This document shows, piece by piece, positions 26,101 through 33,085 of a stretch of 33,085 nt of DNA. Every line of letters starts with the position of its first letter. The first letter of the stretch is position 1. The notes under the pieces are model-generated. The model had not been told where the DNA came from and did no database searches. It saw only the letters and a list, made by a program, of their open reading frames with translations. Origin of the DNA: Prevotellaceae bacterium (GTDB lineage Bacteria; Bacteroidota; Bacteroidia; Bacteroidales; UBA932); assembly GCA_031266935.1 (NCBI GenBank), contig JAISAC010000075.1, positions 1-33,085 on the forward strand, read 5' to 3'. A program made the translations under genes and the position numbers.

Positions 26101-27210
26101 GGTAGCTTCGAGCTTTTTGCCTGCCAGGTAGAGGGATAAAAGGCTCACGAGCGAAATCAGGCTTACCTCTTTTTTTTGAATATTGGCAGTGAGCATGGGG
26201 ACATTTTTATCTACCGCTTCCTTTTTGTTCAAGGCGTTGTCGATGGCTACTCTGAAAAAAGCGAGCAAACCCATTTCCTGGTCAGGTGTTTTTCCCATCC
26301 ACTGATTTATTTTCTGCAGGGCGGGCGTTCCTTTGGTATCCATGCTTAGCAGCAGGGCAAGGTAGTAAAAGGTAAAGTACGGCGCCGTGGGGAGGGGGAC
26401 GCCTCTCTGCGTTTGCCGCTGCAGCTTTAACCCTTTGTCAAAGCCGGAAAAAGCATCGCTTTTATTTTCGGAAACAAATTCGGCTACCGCTTTGATGAAA
26501 AAATGATGCTTGTCCAAGCGCTCCGCCGTATTTATCTCGCCGAAGCGTCCGGCAAAGAAGCTAACCGTTGTCAGAATCCCGGAGAACTTAACGAGGCCGT
26601 CGTGCTTCGAGGAAAGCTCAAGCCGCTGAATGAAGCGGCTTGCCTCGTCGAGCGAGTCAAGATTAAAAATGGTTGCATTTAGCGAGTGCTGCAGCGCATT
26701 TTCTATTAGCGAGCGGTCAATAAGGTATAAATATTTTTCGTACCTTTCATCCCTGATGAGCTGGCTGTAAAAATTTAGCTTGTTGGTTGTCAGGTAATCT
26801 ATACAGCGCTTTTCGTAACCTTTATACTCCTCCTGCTTGCAGTACAGAAGCGCGTAGAGGCAGTTACGAGCCTGCTCAATTTCGGACGAGCTGTAGTTAA
26901 CATAGAAATCTCTCTTATCCAGCCCCTTCCAATGAAGCTCAAACCCTACCAATTCGGGGTAGATGTACAGCATGAAGTCAAGCTCAACGTAGCATGTTCT
27001 ATTCCAATCTTTTGCAAAAGAGAACAGGTCATGCGCAGCAGCAGCGTCTAAAATGGCCCTTACCTGCTTTTGCGTTTTTATTTTGGACGAGGTGGATAGC
27101 TGCAAGATGTCGTATGGCGTAAAGTTGACAGCTTTGAACGCGGCTAACTTTAGCACTTGCTTTTCTTCGTCGGAGAGGGATTGATAGAAATCAATTTTCG
27201 GCTGTTCCAT
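23131..27210 (-). CDS. SNF2-family DEAD/DEAH-type ATPase (HepA/RapA-like)
   Basis: This large (1359-residue) Swi2/Snf2 ATPase probably translocates on duplex DNA to remodel protein-DNA complexes. The C-terminal motor starts at about 900: ADDMGLGKTVQAL with Lys934, LDEAHAIKN (DEAH at 1024-1027), ALTGTPVQNN, then helicase C with YQYLDGSSP, SLKAGGLGLNLTAADYV and DRAHRIGQTRPVTIYRLVA. The ~880 residues before the motor are mostly helical, then beta-rich around 590-800, and show no domain I recognise; no SWIM-type zinc motif is apparent. Single-gene SNF2 proteins like this occur widely in bacteria, sometimes in defence islands, but no partner such as DISARM or a methylase is adjacent. ATG at 27210. 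To the left is a 255-bp spacer before the Fic gene, in which I see nothing. Confidence 0.93.
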   Translation of the reverse strand: MEQPKIDFYQSLSDEEKQVLKLAAFKAVNFTPYDILQLSTSSKIKTQKQVRAILDAAAAHDLFSFAKDWNRTCYVELDFMLYIYPELVGFELHWKGLDKRDFYVNYSSSEIEQARNCLYALLYCKQEEYKGYEKRCIDYLTTNKLNFYSQLIRDERYEKYLYLIDRSLIENALQHSLNATIFNLDSLDEASRFIQRLELSSKHDGLVKFSGILTTVSFFAGRFGEINTAERLDKHHFFIKAVAEFVSENKSDAFSGFDKGLKLQRQTQRGVPLPTAPYFTFYYLALLLSMDTKGTPALQKINQWMGKTPDQEMGLLAFFRVAIDNALNKKEAVDKNVPMLTANIQKKEVSLISLVSLLSLYLAGKKLEATYSEAALRIVEKARLSGYLLLAYEAAYAVRSWFGSEPSQALFHEIACELPHQPALSQIARQEAWEKSLNMLLGLKSAAQKTSDGESKARVVYYFSPKYNEIQPVLQTRQAKGWSVGRNIALKSFFEGKTQGMTNQDVKIAKAIKYHRDYYSDFYEFSREVYPALVAHPYIFLTNSKDVPVEFVAAQPTITVAKSSKGYALSSDITDCSDKILLQKETNTRYKVYELTQKQVQILQIIQEQKIVVPIAGKEKLIALLGTFSAQGMNVHSDLLASESAQAAVKEVPTDSRIRVQLLPFGDGLKAELFVKPFGTHPPYCKPGKGGKVLISNEKNMQLQVKRDLKAEADNETLLLNEIQTLESLTVTNDLMAFDDPLDSLHLLDILAKYTGECVVEWPEGERYKIRGTANFDHLHLTLKSGLNWFDLQGELKVDEDTVLSLQQLLSLTARGHNRFIELSSGEFIALSKELKKQLDALRLYSTTSKNEIRLNKFASVALDDFFENAGDLKADKAWRQFQERLSRNPIEAAIPDTLQAELRSYQEDGFRWMARLAEWEGGACLADDMGLGKTVQALALLLHRAAAGPALVVCPVSVIGNWVSEAARFAPTLRVKTLGNVASNRQEIVRALEAGDLLVTSYGLLQSEEKLFSEPSFATAILDEAHAIKNYATKTSKASMQLKAAFRVALTGTPVQNNLGEVWNLFNFTNPGLLGSLQHFTDTFIKPDDEATRKYLKKLITPFILRRTKSAVLDELPPKTEIVKKIQLSGEEMAFYEALRRQALENLSDKDNTLSGGAKQMQVLAEITKLRLASCNPLLIDKDIRIPSSKLAAFLEIASELKENKHRALVFSQFVMHLSVVRKALDEQGITYQYLDGSSPMAEREKSVRRFQGGEGDLFLISLKAGGLGLNLTAADYVIHLDPWWNPAIEDQASDRAHRIGQTRPVTIYRLVAENTIEEKIIHLHSTKRDLAESLLEGSDRSANLSLNELIALIKERD

Positions 27211-27534
27211 AGAAATAATCTTTGTAATTTTACCTTAAAAATATGAACTTGCGAAAGTACAAAAAATTTTGCTTCAACCCTCTAAAAAACAAAAATTTCG
27301 GCTAAATCTTTTTTTGAGGCGCCATCAATTATTTGTTTGTCAAAGCAAAAATTCCGCAGGATTTTCCTGTGTATAGTGCTACTAAGGTTGCTATTAGAAG
27401 ACAAATAAGGTTTTTTACGCTGCAATTCTTCAAAAACTTTGCAGCTCAACTTTGACGAATGTATAGCTGTAGACCGACGTGAAACGTCGAGGGGGGTAAT
27501 GTCGGCGCTCCCCCGCTTCCCCCGCAGGCGCGCC

Positions 27535-27622
27535 GTCATTCCGAGCGCAGCGAGGAATCTCCCGCCATCGGGCTACCCAAGTGCGGTTGTTGTAGGAGAT
27601 TCCTCGCTGCGCTCGGAATGAC
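27535..27622. repeat. Perfect 28-bp inverted repeat with 32-bp spacer
   Basis: Left arm 27535-27562 begins GTCATTCCGAGCGCAGCGAG; right arm 27595-27622 is its exact reverse complement. The sequence is a widely seen small dispersed repeat type whose translation (RHSERSEES) turns up in many annotated bacterial contigs. Here two copies face each other and could form a long hairpin. Confidence 0.9.
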
Positions 27623-27776
27623 GAGCGCGGTGGAGAGGGTGTAGGAAGAGGGGAGGCGGGAGGGGGGAGCAGGATTTATCCACCTCCAAATCCACCTCAA
27701 AAATTATTTTATTGTGCCATTTGCACAATTTAGTACTTTTTTCGCTTCGCGGCAAGCTTTTCTCAGAAAGAATACA

Positions 27777-27784
27777 TACTTTTG
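27777..27784 (+). promoter_or_regulatory. Orphan -7 promoter-like box (TACTTTTG)
   Basis: Matches TAnnTTTG and is followed by CCCCGTAA, typical around Bacteroidetes start sites. No credible gene follows in the next 900 bp, only repeats, so it may drive a non-coding transcript, the distant beta-helix gene, or nothing. Confidence 0.3.
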
Positions 27785-27884
27785 CCCCGTAATATTCAGG
27801 GCATTTGTTGATGATTTGTTCAAAAAAAAGCACCTTTGAAAATTTAATTTTTATGCGGCAAACCATAGCGCATACTGCAAATTC

Positions 27885-28041
27885 AATTAAAAATTACGAA
27901 TTAGGAATTACGAGTAGCTCCCAAAGCGTAGCCTTTTCAATTAAGAATTACGAATTAGGAATTACGAGTAGCTCCCAAAGCGTAGCCTTTTCAATTAAGA
28001 ATTACGAATTAGGAATTACGAGTAGCTCCCAAAGCGTAGCC
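27885..28041 (+). repeat. 54-bp tandem repeat, nearly three copies
   Basis: Units begin at 27885, 27939 and 27993. Each reads AATTAAGAATTACGAATTAG onward and ends AGCTCCCAAAGCGTAGCC; the first unit has AAA for AAG and the third stops before the final TTTTC. The copies are otherwise identical, indicating recent duplication. There are no spacers, so this is not a CRISPR array. Confidence 0.95.
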
Positions 28042-28504
28042 GTGCGCCGTGCTCGAATACTTCAAAATTCAAAAATTCAGAATTCAGAATTCAAAAATTT
28101 CTTTAGCGTCAGCCTAATTCAAAATTCAGAATTTCTTACACACACAGCTCAGCGAGTTACGCATTTTGCATTTTACATTTCTTACGTGTGCGCGCACTAT
28201 ATAGCGTATATTTTTCAAAAAAACAGTACCCCTTACTCCGAAATTTTCGGGGCGAGATTTTTGTTTTTGGACGCCAACGCGCACACCAAAAATCACATAA
28301 TTTACCGTTCAAGCAGCTATATAAATCATATAAATTACACGAATTACGCGAAATTAATGCAAAGCAAAGGTTGAGGAATAGCGTTCGTCGTTGAGAGTGT
28401 ATCTCAAAAACCTTATTTTTACAAGGTTACCTTAGTAGCAGTAGCAGCAGCAAGTTCAAAAACCTTATTGATTTTATTTTTGTAACCATAAACCTCTTGT
28501 TTAT

Positions 28505-28547
28505 ACTGCGCGTGGGCGTGGGCTATTTTTGTGCTTTCCCCGTTAGG
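28505..28547 (+). repeat. Dispersed 37-bp repeat, copy 2
   Basis: Same sequence as 4699-4735 with 6 extra bases after ACTGCGCG. It contains TATTTTTG and sits about 150 bp before the beta-helix ATG, so it might provide that gene's promoter. Confidence 0.6.
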
Positions 28548-28602
28548 AGGAACTCGGCGAAGTTCGAAATGACGGCGCAAAGAAAGAAGAGAGAGGAGGA
28601 GG

Positions 28603-28620
28603 TTCCCGCTTTCGCGGGAA
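28603..28620. repeat. Small palindromic dispersed repeat (TTCCCGC...GCGGGAA)
   Basis: A perfect 7-bp stem with a TTTC loop, followed by TGACGGGGAATGACG. It belongs to the class of small bacterial repeats read as VIPAKAG when translated. It lies in the leader region of the beta-helix gene. Confidence 0.6.
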
Positions 28621-28696
28621 TGACGGGGAATGACGTGCTGCGCGCAGCAAAAATAATTATAGCTAAACAAAAACATAGATACCAACCAACCCTACA

Positions 28697-31600
28697 ATGA
28701 AGCATTTTTTTACCGCCTTACTCCTGCTGCTGGCTTCTGCCGGCTACGCAGGCGCGGCCGGCATCTATTACGTGAAGGACGGCGGCAGCGGCGATGGCGC
28801 CTCGTGGAGCAACGCCGCCGGCGACCTGCAGGAGATGATTAACGCCGCCGGCGAGGGTGACGAAATTTGGGTAGCGGCCGGCACCTACAAGCCCAACCGG
28901 TCGGCAGACAATCTAAGCATCATTAGCGCCAGCAACCGCGATAACGCCTTTGTGATGAAGGCCAGCGTGAAGCTCTACGGCGGCTTCCCCGCCGATGCCA
29001 CCGACGGCGACGGCATGGAGGTGCGCGACTGGCGGCTGCACCCCACCGTGCTCAGCGGAGACCTCGGCGGCGACGACAGCCCCGGCAACTTGACGAATAG
29101 GGAAGACAACGCCTACCACGTGGTAATAGCCGCCGGCAGCATGGTGAGCGGCGCAGATACCGCCTGCTTAGACGGTTTTGTGGTAATGGGAGGGCACGCC
29201 GACGGCTACACCAGCATTACGGTTAACGACCGGGACGTGAATAAACGCTATGGCGGCGGCATATACAGCGTCGGCACCGCCATGCTGTTTGCCAACGACA
29301 GCGTTGCCGGCAGCTACGGCAGCACCGGCGGCGGCGGCATTTACGCCACCACCGACACGTCAACCTACGCTAACGTAGCTGTTAGCGGAAATACTGCCAC
29401 CACCAACGGCGGCGGGGTGCACATCGACAGCGGCTCTCCTGCCTTTACCAACGCGCGCATCAGCGGAAATATTGCCCACACCGGCGGCGGGGTGTTCGTC
29501 ATGGACGGCTCCCCTGCCTTTACCAACGCGCTCATCAGCGGAAATACTGCCGGCAGCAACGGCGGCGGGGTGTACGCCTACAGCGGTACGCCTGCCTTTA
29601 CCAATGCCACCGTTGCCGGCAACTACGCCGGAAAGGCCAATTTCAACGGCGAGGGCGGCGGAATGTACCAAAGAAGCGGCACGGTAACAACCCTCAACAA
29701 CTCCATTGTTGGGGGCAACAATACCAATACCCCCGGCAGCAACAAAAATATCTACGGCTTCTACATCGCCAGCTACAGCCTTGTGCACGGCAACAGCAGA
29801 ACCGGCACGGGCGTTATTACCAACGCCGCCCCGCTGTTTGTCTTCCCCGATACGGCCAAAGCCGACGCCCCCACCACCGGCGGCAACTACCGCCTGCAGC
29901 CCGGCAGCCTCGCCATCGACGCCGGCAGCAGCAGCCTGAACAGCACCACCAAAGACTTGGACGGCAACCCCCGCGTACAGGGCTGCACCGTGGACATGGG
30001 CGCGTACGAATCGCCGTACATGGACTCCCTTAGCAGCACCAACGGGGTGGTTTACGTGAGCGTTGACGGCGCAGGCAACAAGGACGGCTCGTCGTGGAGT
30101 AACGCCTACCCCGGCCTTGCCCGCCCGCTGTACCTTGCGCAATCGGAGCATAGCTGCGGCGGCGACAGCATCAAAGAAATATGGGTTTTGGCGGGTACGT
30201 ATAAACCTGCGTACGCCCCTGGCTCCGGCACAAGCAACCGCGATGTGGCCTTTGCGATGAAGCCCGGCGTGAAGCTCTACGGCGGCTTTCCCGCCAGCGC
30301 CACCGACGGCGACGGCATGGAGGTGCGCGACTGGCGGCTGCACCCCACCGTGCTCAGCGGAGACCTCGACGGCAACGACAGCCCCGGCAACTTGACGAAT
30401 AAGGACGACAACGCCTACCACGTGGTAATAGCCGCCGGCAGCATGGTGAGGGGCGCCGATACCGCCTGCTTGGACGGGTTTGTGGTAACGGGCGGGTACG
30501 CCAACGGCAGCTACATTACGGTTAACGGCCAGCGCGTGGATGGAGTCTACGGCGGCGGCATACACAGCGCCGGCACCGCCATGCGGTTTGCCAACGACAG
30601 CGTTGCCGGCTGCTACAGCTTCTACTACGGCGGCGGCATTTACGCCACCGCCGACACGTCGACCTACGCCAACGTAGCTGTCAGCGGAAATACTGCCGGC
30701 AGCTACGGCGGCGGGGTGTACGTCGTCAGCGGTACGCCTGCCTTTACCAGCGCACGCATCAGCGGAAATACTGCCGGCAGCTACGGCGGCGGGGTGTACG
30801 TCAGCAGCGGCTCCCCGGCCGTTACCAACGCGCGCGTCGGCGGAAATGCTGCCAACCGCGGCGGTGGGATGTACGTCGGCGGCGGCTCTCCGGCCTTTAT
30901 CAACGCGCTCATCAGCGGAAATACTGCCAACAGCAACGGCGGCGGGGTGTACGTTGACAATGGTACCCCTGCCTTTACCAACGCTACCGTTGCCGGCAAC
31001 TACGCCAAGACCGACGGCGGCGGCGTGTACAGCGTTGGCGGCACGGTAACCCTCAACAACTCCATTGTTGGGGGCAACAATAGCCCCGGCAGCAACAAAA
31101 ATATCTATAACATCTCCAGCGCCAGCTACAGCCTTGTGCAGAGCGGTAGCGTAAGCGGCGAGGGCGTTATTGCCAACGCCGCCCCGCTGTTTGCCTTCCC
31201 CGATACGGCCAAAGACAACGCCCCTACCGTCGAGGGCGACTACCACCTACAGCACTTCAGCCCCGCTATTGACGCCGGCAACAATGACCTAAACAGCACC
31301 ACTACGGACTTGGACGGCAATCCCCGCAAGCGCGGCTACGCCGTGGACATGGGCGCGTACGAATCGTTCCGGGACTCCCTTGGTAACGCCAACGGGGTGG
31401 TTTACGTGAGCGTTGACGGCGCAGGCAACAAGGACGGCTCGTCGTGGAGTAACGCCTACCCCGGCCTTACCCACCCGCTGTACGTTGCGCAGCTGCCATC
31501 GGCCAGCGGCGACAACAACATCAGGGAAATATGGGTTTCGGCGGGTACGTACAAGCCTGCGTACACCCCTGGCTCCAACGCAGGCAGCCGCGATGTGGCC

Positions 31601-33085
31601 TTTGCGATGGCGCCCGGCGTGAAGCTCTACGGCGGCTTTCCCGCCGACACTCTCGACGGCGCCGGCATGGAGGTGCGCGACTGGCGGCTGCACCCCACCG
31701 TGCTCAGCGGAGACCTCGACGGCGACGACAACCCCGACGACCCCTCGGCGAATAAAACCGACAACGCCCACCACGTGGTAATAGCCGCCGGCAGCATGGT
31801 GAGGGGCGCAGATACCGCCTGCTTGGACGGATTTGTGGTAACGGGCGGGTACGCCGACGGCAGCAGCGCCATTACGGTTAACGAACAGAGCGTGTATAGA
31901 AGGTATGGCAGCGGCATATACAGCGTCGGTACCGCCATGCGGTTTGCCAACGACAGCGTTGCCGGCGGCTACAGTTACTTATACGGCGGCGGCATTTACG
32001 CTACCCTCGACACGTCGACCTACTCCAACGTAGCTGTCAGCGGAAATACTGCCGGCAGCTACGGTGGCGGGGTGTACATCGACAACGGCTCCCCTGCCTT
32101 TACCAACGCGCTCGTCAGCGGAAATACTACAGGCTACAACGGCGGCGGAGTGTACGCCTGCGGTACGCCTGCCTTTACCAACGCCACCATTGCCGGCAAC
32201 TACGCCGGGAGCGACGGCGGCGGCGTGTACAGCAATGGCGGCACGGTAACCCTCCGCAACTCCATTGTTGGGGGCAACAATACCCCCGGCAGCAGCAAAA
32301 ATATCTACGGCAGCAGCAGCGCCAGCTACAGCCTTGTGCACGGCGGCAGCGTAACCGGCGAGGGCGTTATTACCGATGCCGACCCGCTGTTTGTCTCCCC
32401 CGATACGGCCAAAGCCGGTGCCTCTACCGCCGGCGGCGACTACCGCCTACAGCCCTGCAGCCCCGCCGTTGACGCCGGCAACAATGACCTCAGCAGCGCC
32501 GCTACGGACTTGGACGGCAACCCCCGCAAGCGCGGCTACGTGGACATGGGCGCGTACGAGTCGTCGTACCAAAGCTACCTTGGTGGTGTCGGCGAGGTTA
32601 TTCACGTAAGCGACAACGGGATTGTTTACGTAAGCGCCAGCGGCAATGGCCTCAAGGACGGTTCGTCGTGGGATAACGCCTACTCCGGCCTTGCCGACCC
32701 GCTGTACTTTGCGCAATCGCAGCAGCGCTGCGGCGACAACAGCATCAAAGAAATATGGGTTTCGGAGGGTACGTACAAACCTGCGTACGCCCTCGCATCC
32801 GGCACAGACCCGCGCGACACGACCTTTACAATGGCGCCCGGCGTGAAGCTCTACGGCGGCTTCCCCGCCAGCGCCACCGACGGCGACGGCATGGAAGCGC
32901 GCGACTGGCGGCAGCACCCCACCGTGCTCAGCGGAGACCTCGGCGGCGACGACAGCCCCGACGACCCCTCGGCGAACAAAGCCGACAACGCCTACCACGT
33001 GGTGGTGGCCGCCGGTAGCATGGCGAGCGGCGCCGATACCGCCTGCTTGGACGGGTTTGTGGTAACGGGCGGGTACGCCGACGGC
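28697..33085 (+). CDS. Exported modular right-handed beta-helix protein, incomplete at right edge
   Basis: The reading frame starts at ATG 28697 with a signal peptide (MKHFFTALLLLLASAGYAGA) and remains open for 1463 codons to the window end, so the C-terminus is unseen. It consists of large modules beginning at 28766, 30050, 31400 and 32624. Each module opens with an YV-x-D/S-G-x(3,5)-DG-(A/S)SW-(S/D)NA segment, an EIWV-x-(A/E)GTYKP strand and a VKLYGGFPA segment. The beta-helix follows, with ~26-residue coils of the type SGNTAGSYGGGVY...GSPAFTNA, and each module closes with AIDAG...DLDGNPR...G...VDMGAYE, the choice-of-anchor-Q-like end. GGxx and FxNA repeats recall chlamydial polymorphic membrane proteins. 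It is probably a surface or secreted adhesin or polysaccharide-binding protein; no catalytic motif is seen. GC content is clearly higher than in the surrounding DNA. Long antisense frames here are compositional shadows. Confidence 0.88.
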   Translation, partial: MKHFFTALLLLLASAGYAGAAGIYYVKDGGSGDGASWSNAAGDLQEMINAAGEGDEIWVAAGTYKPNRSADNLSIISASNRDNAFVMKASVKLYGGFPADATDGDGMEVRDWRLHPTVLSGDLGGDDSPGNLTNREDNAYHVVIAAGSMVSGADTACLDGFVVMGGHADGYTSITVNDRDVNKRYGGGIYSVGTAMLFANDSVAGSYGSTGGGGIYATTDTSTYANVAVSGNTATTNGGGVHIDSGSPAFTNARISGNIAHTGGGVFVMDGSPAFTNALISGNTAGSNGGGVYAYSGTPAFTNATVAGNYAGKANFNGEGGGMYQRSGTVTTLNNSIVGGNNTNTPGSNKNIYGFYIASYSLVHGNSRTGTGVITNAAPLFVFPDTAKADAPTTGGNYRLQPGSLAIDAGSSSLNSTTKDLDGNPRVQGCTVDMGAYESPYMDSLSSTNGVVYVSVDGAGNKDGSSWSNAYPGLARPLYLAQSEHSCGGDSIKEIWVLAGTYKPAYAPGSGTSNRDVAFAMKPGVKLYGGFPASATDGDGMEVRDWRLHPTVLSGDLDGNDSPGNLTNKDDNAYHVVIAAGSMVRGADTACLDGFVVTGGYANGSYITVNGQRVDGVYGGGIHSAGTAMRFANDSVAGCYSFYYGGGIYATADTSTYANVAVSGNTAGSYGGGVYVVSGTPAFTSARISGNTAGSYGGGVYVSSGSPAVTNARVGGNAANRGGGMYVGGGSPAFINALISGNTANSNGGGVYVDNGTPAFTNATVAGNYAKTDGGGVYSVGGTVTLNNSIVGGNNSPGSNKNIYNISSASYSLVQSGSVSGEGVIANAAPLFAFPDTAKDNAPTVEGDYHLQHFSPAIDAGNNDLNSTTTDLDGNPRKRGYAVDMGAYESFRDSLGNANGVVYVSVDGAGNKDGSSWSNAYPGLTHPLYVAQLPSASGDNNIREIWVSAGTYKPAYTPGSNAGSRDVAFAMAPGVKLYGGFPADTLDGAGMEVRDWRLHPTVLSGDLDGDDNPDDPSANKTDNAHHVVIAAGSMVRGADTACLDGFVVTGGYADGSSAITVNEQSVYRRYGSGIYSVGTAMRFANDSVAGGYSYLYGGGIYATLDTSTYSNVAVSGNTAGSYGGGVYIDNGSPAFTNALVSGNTTGYNGGGVYACGTPAFTNATIAGNYAGSDGGGVYSNGGTVTLRNSIVGGNNTPGSSKNIYGSSSASYSLVHGGSVTGEGVITDADPLFVSPDTAKAGASTAGGDYRLQPCSPAVDAGNNDLSSAATDLDGNPRKRGYVDMGAYESSYQSYLGGVGEVIHVSDNGIVYVSASGNGLKDGSSWDNAYSGLADPLYFAQSQQRCGDNSIKEIWVSEGTYKPAYALASGTDPRDTTFTMAPGVKLYGGFPASATDGDGMEARDWRQHPTVLSGDLGGDDSPDDPSANKADNAYHVVVAAGSMASGADTACLDGFVVTGGYADG
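28766..30049 (+). repeat. Beta-helix module 1 (428 codons)
   Basis: First large internal module, with five SGN/AGN/GGN coil motifs. It is the most diverged of the four at its start (YYVKDGGSGDGASW) and shares VRDWRLHPTVLSGDL with the others. Confidence 0.85.
30050..31399 (+). repeat. Beta-helix module 2 (450 codons)
   Basis: Second module with six coil motifs, the largest number, including nearly identical successive 78-bp coil units around 30680-30980. Confidence 0.85.
31400..32623 (+). repeat. Beta-helix module 3 (408 codons)
   Basis: Third module with four coil motifs. Its first ~60 bp is almost identical to the start of module 2, and the length difference of 42 codons is close to two coils. 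Confidence 0.85.
32624..33085 (+). repeat. Beta-helix module 4 (partial)
   Basis: The fourth module opens VYVSASGNGLKDGSSWDNAY and is cut by the window end before its coils. More modules may follow outside. Confidence 0.85.

Larger units (their letters stand above)
27211..28696. other. Gene-free repeat region between divergent genes
   Basis: This 1.49-kb stretch separates the SNF2 gene (-) from the beta-helix gene (+). It contains a long 28-bp inverted repeat, a TACTTTTG promoter-like box, a 54-bp triplicate, stretches of AATTCAGAATTC-type low complexity, a second copy of the 37-bp dispersed repeat and a CCCGC/GCGGG palindrome. The open frames through it (for example the 189-residue + frame at 27805-28374) are translations of repeats and show no protein-like features. 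I see no tRNA or obvious structured RNA. Confidence 0.7.

Noticed and set aside
27885-28041. Possible CRISPR array
   Set aside because: The 54-bp units are directly adjacent with no unique spacers and no cas genes nearby.
27805-28374. 189-aa + strand ORF after a promoter-like box
   Set aside because: It consists of the 54-bp repeat (18-residue units) plus low-complexity Asn/Ser/Phe sequence; no domain or credible coding pattern.
29360-31246. 628-aa antisense open frame (and similar ones at 31289-33000) opposite the beta-helix gene
   Set aside because: It is Ala/Val/Gly-rich mirror sequence of a GC-rich repetitive gene, and the sense strand has a signal peptide and clear beta-helix motifs. 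Lack of stops follows from composition.

Overview
The window looks like a contig from a member of the Bacteroidetes, probably an uncultured Bacteroidales. Evidence: an adjacent secreted GH43 and GH28 pair, an N-terminally extended IF2, a short NusA ending after its KH domains, several TAnnTTTG (-7 type) boxes in front of genes, and AT-rich spacers full of small palindromic and tandem repeats. No rRNA, tRNA, CRISPR array, transposase or phage structural gene was seen.

Layout. 1-3320 (+): two secreted carbohydrate-active enzymes, a GH43 glycosidase and a GH28-like pectin enzyme, in one transcription unit; no SusC/SusD genes are visible. 3367-4690 (+): an MNT-type nucleotidyltransferase without a recognisable HEPN partner, a small unknown ORF and a secreted nitroreductase-family protein. 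4691-5332: a gene-free stretch built of inverted and palindromic repeats. 5333-12933 (-): a housekeeping block read ffh, folD, then rimP-nusA-infB; the last three appear to have their own promoter and a leader hairpin. 13090-17607 (-): an accessory island between the housekeeping genes ffh and argS, read as AAA-type ATPase, C5-cytosine methyltransferase, PD-(D/E)xK nuclease, beta-class amino-methyltransferase. The last three are tightly packed (1-bp gap, then a 4-bp overlap) and form a restriction-modification operon with two different methylation chemistries. 17775-19547 (-): argS. 19629-22875 (-): membrane-anchored alpha/beta hydrolase, PNPOx-like flavoprotein, DUF2867-like protein and a Fic-domain protein. 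23131-27210 (-): a large SNF2-type ATPase. 27211-28696: a 1.5-kb gene-free region with palindromes and tandem repeats. 28697 to the right edge (+): an exported, modular right-handed beta-helix protein still open at residue 1463.

Most notable features. (1) The Fic gene is separated from an otherwise normal C-terminal winged-helix domain by a reading-frame change that falls exactly in a three-copy 11-bp tandem repeat; one or four copies would restore a full Fic-wHTH fusion, so it could be a slippage switch. (2) The two-methyltransferase restriction island suggests an asymmetric recognition site. (3) The giant beta-helix protein consists of modules of 428, 450 and 408 residues that differ in coil number. 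(4) Short tandem repeats recur in gene-proximal spacers (7, 7, 13 and 14 bp units), suggesting widespread slippage-prone leaders.
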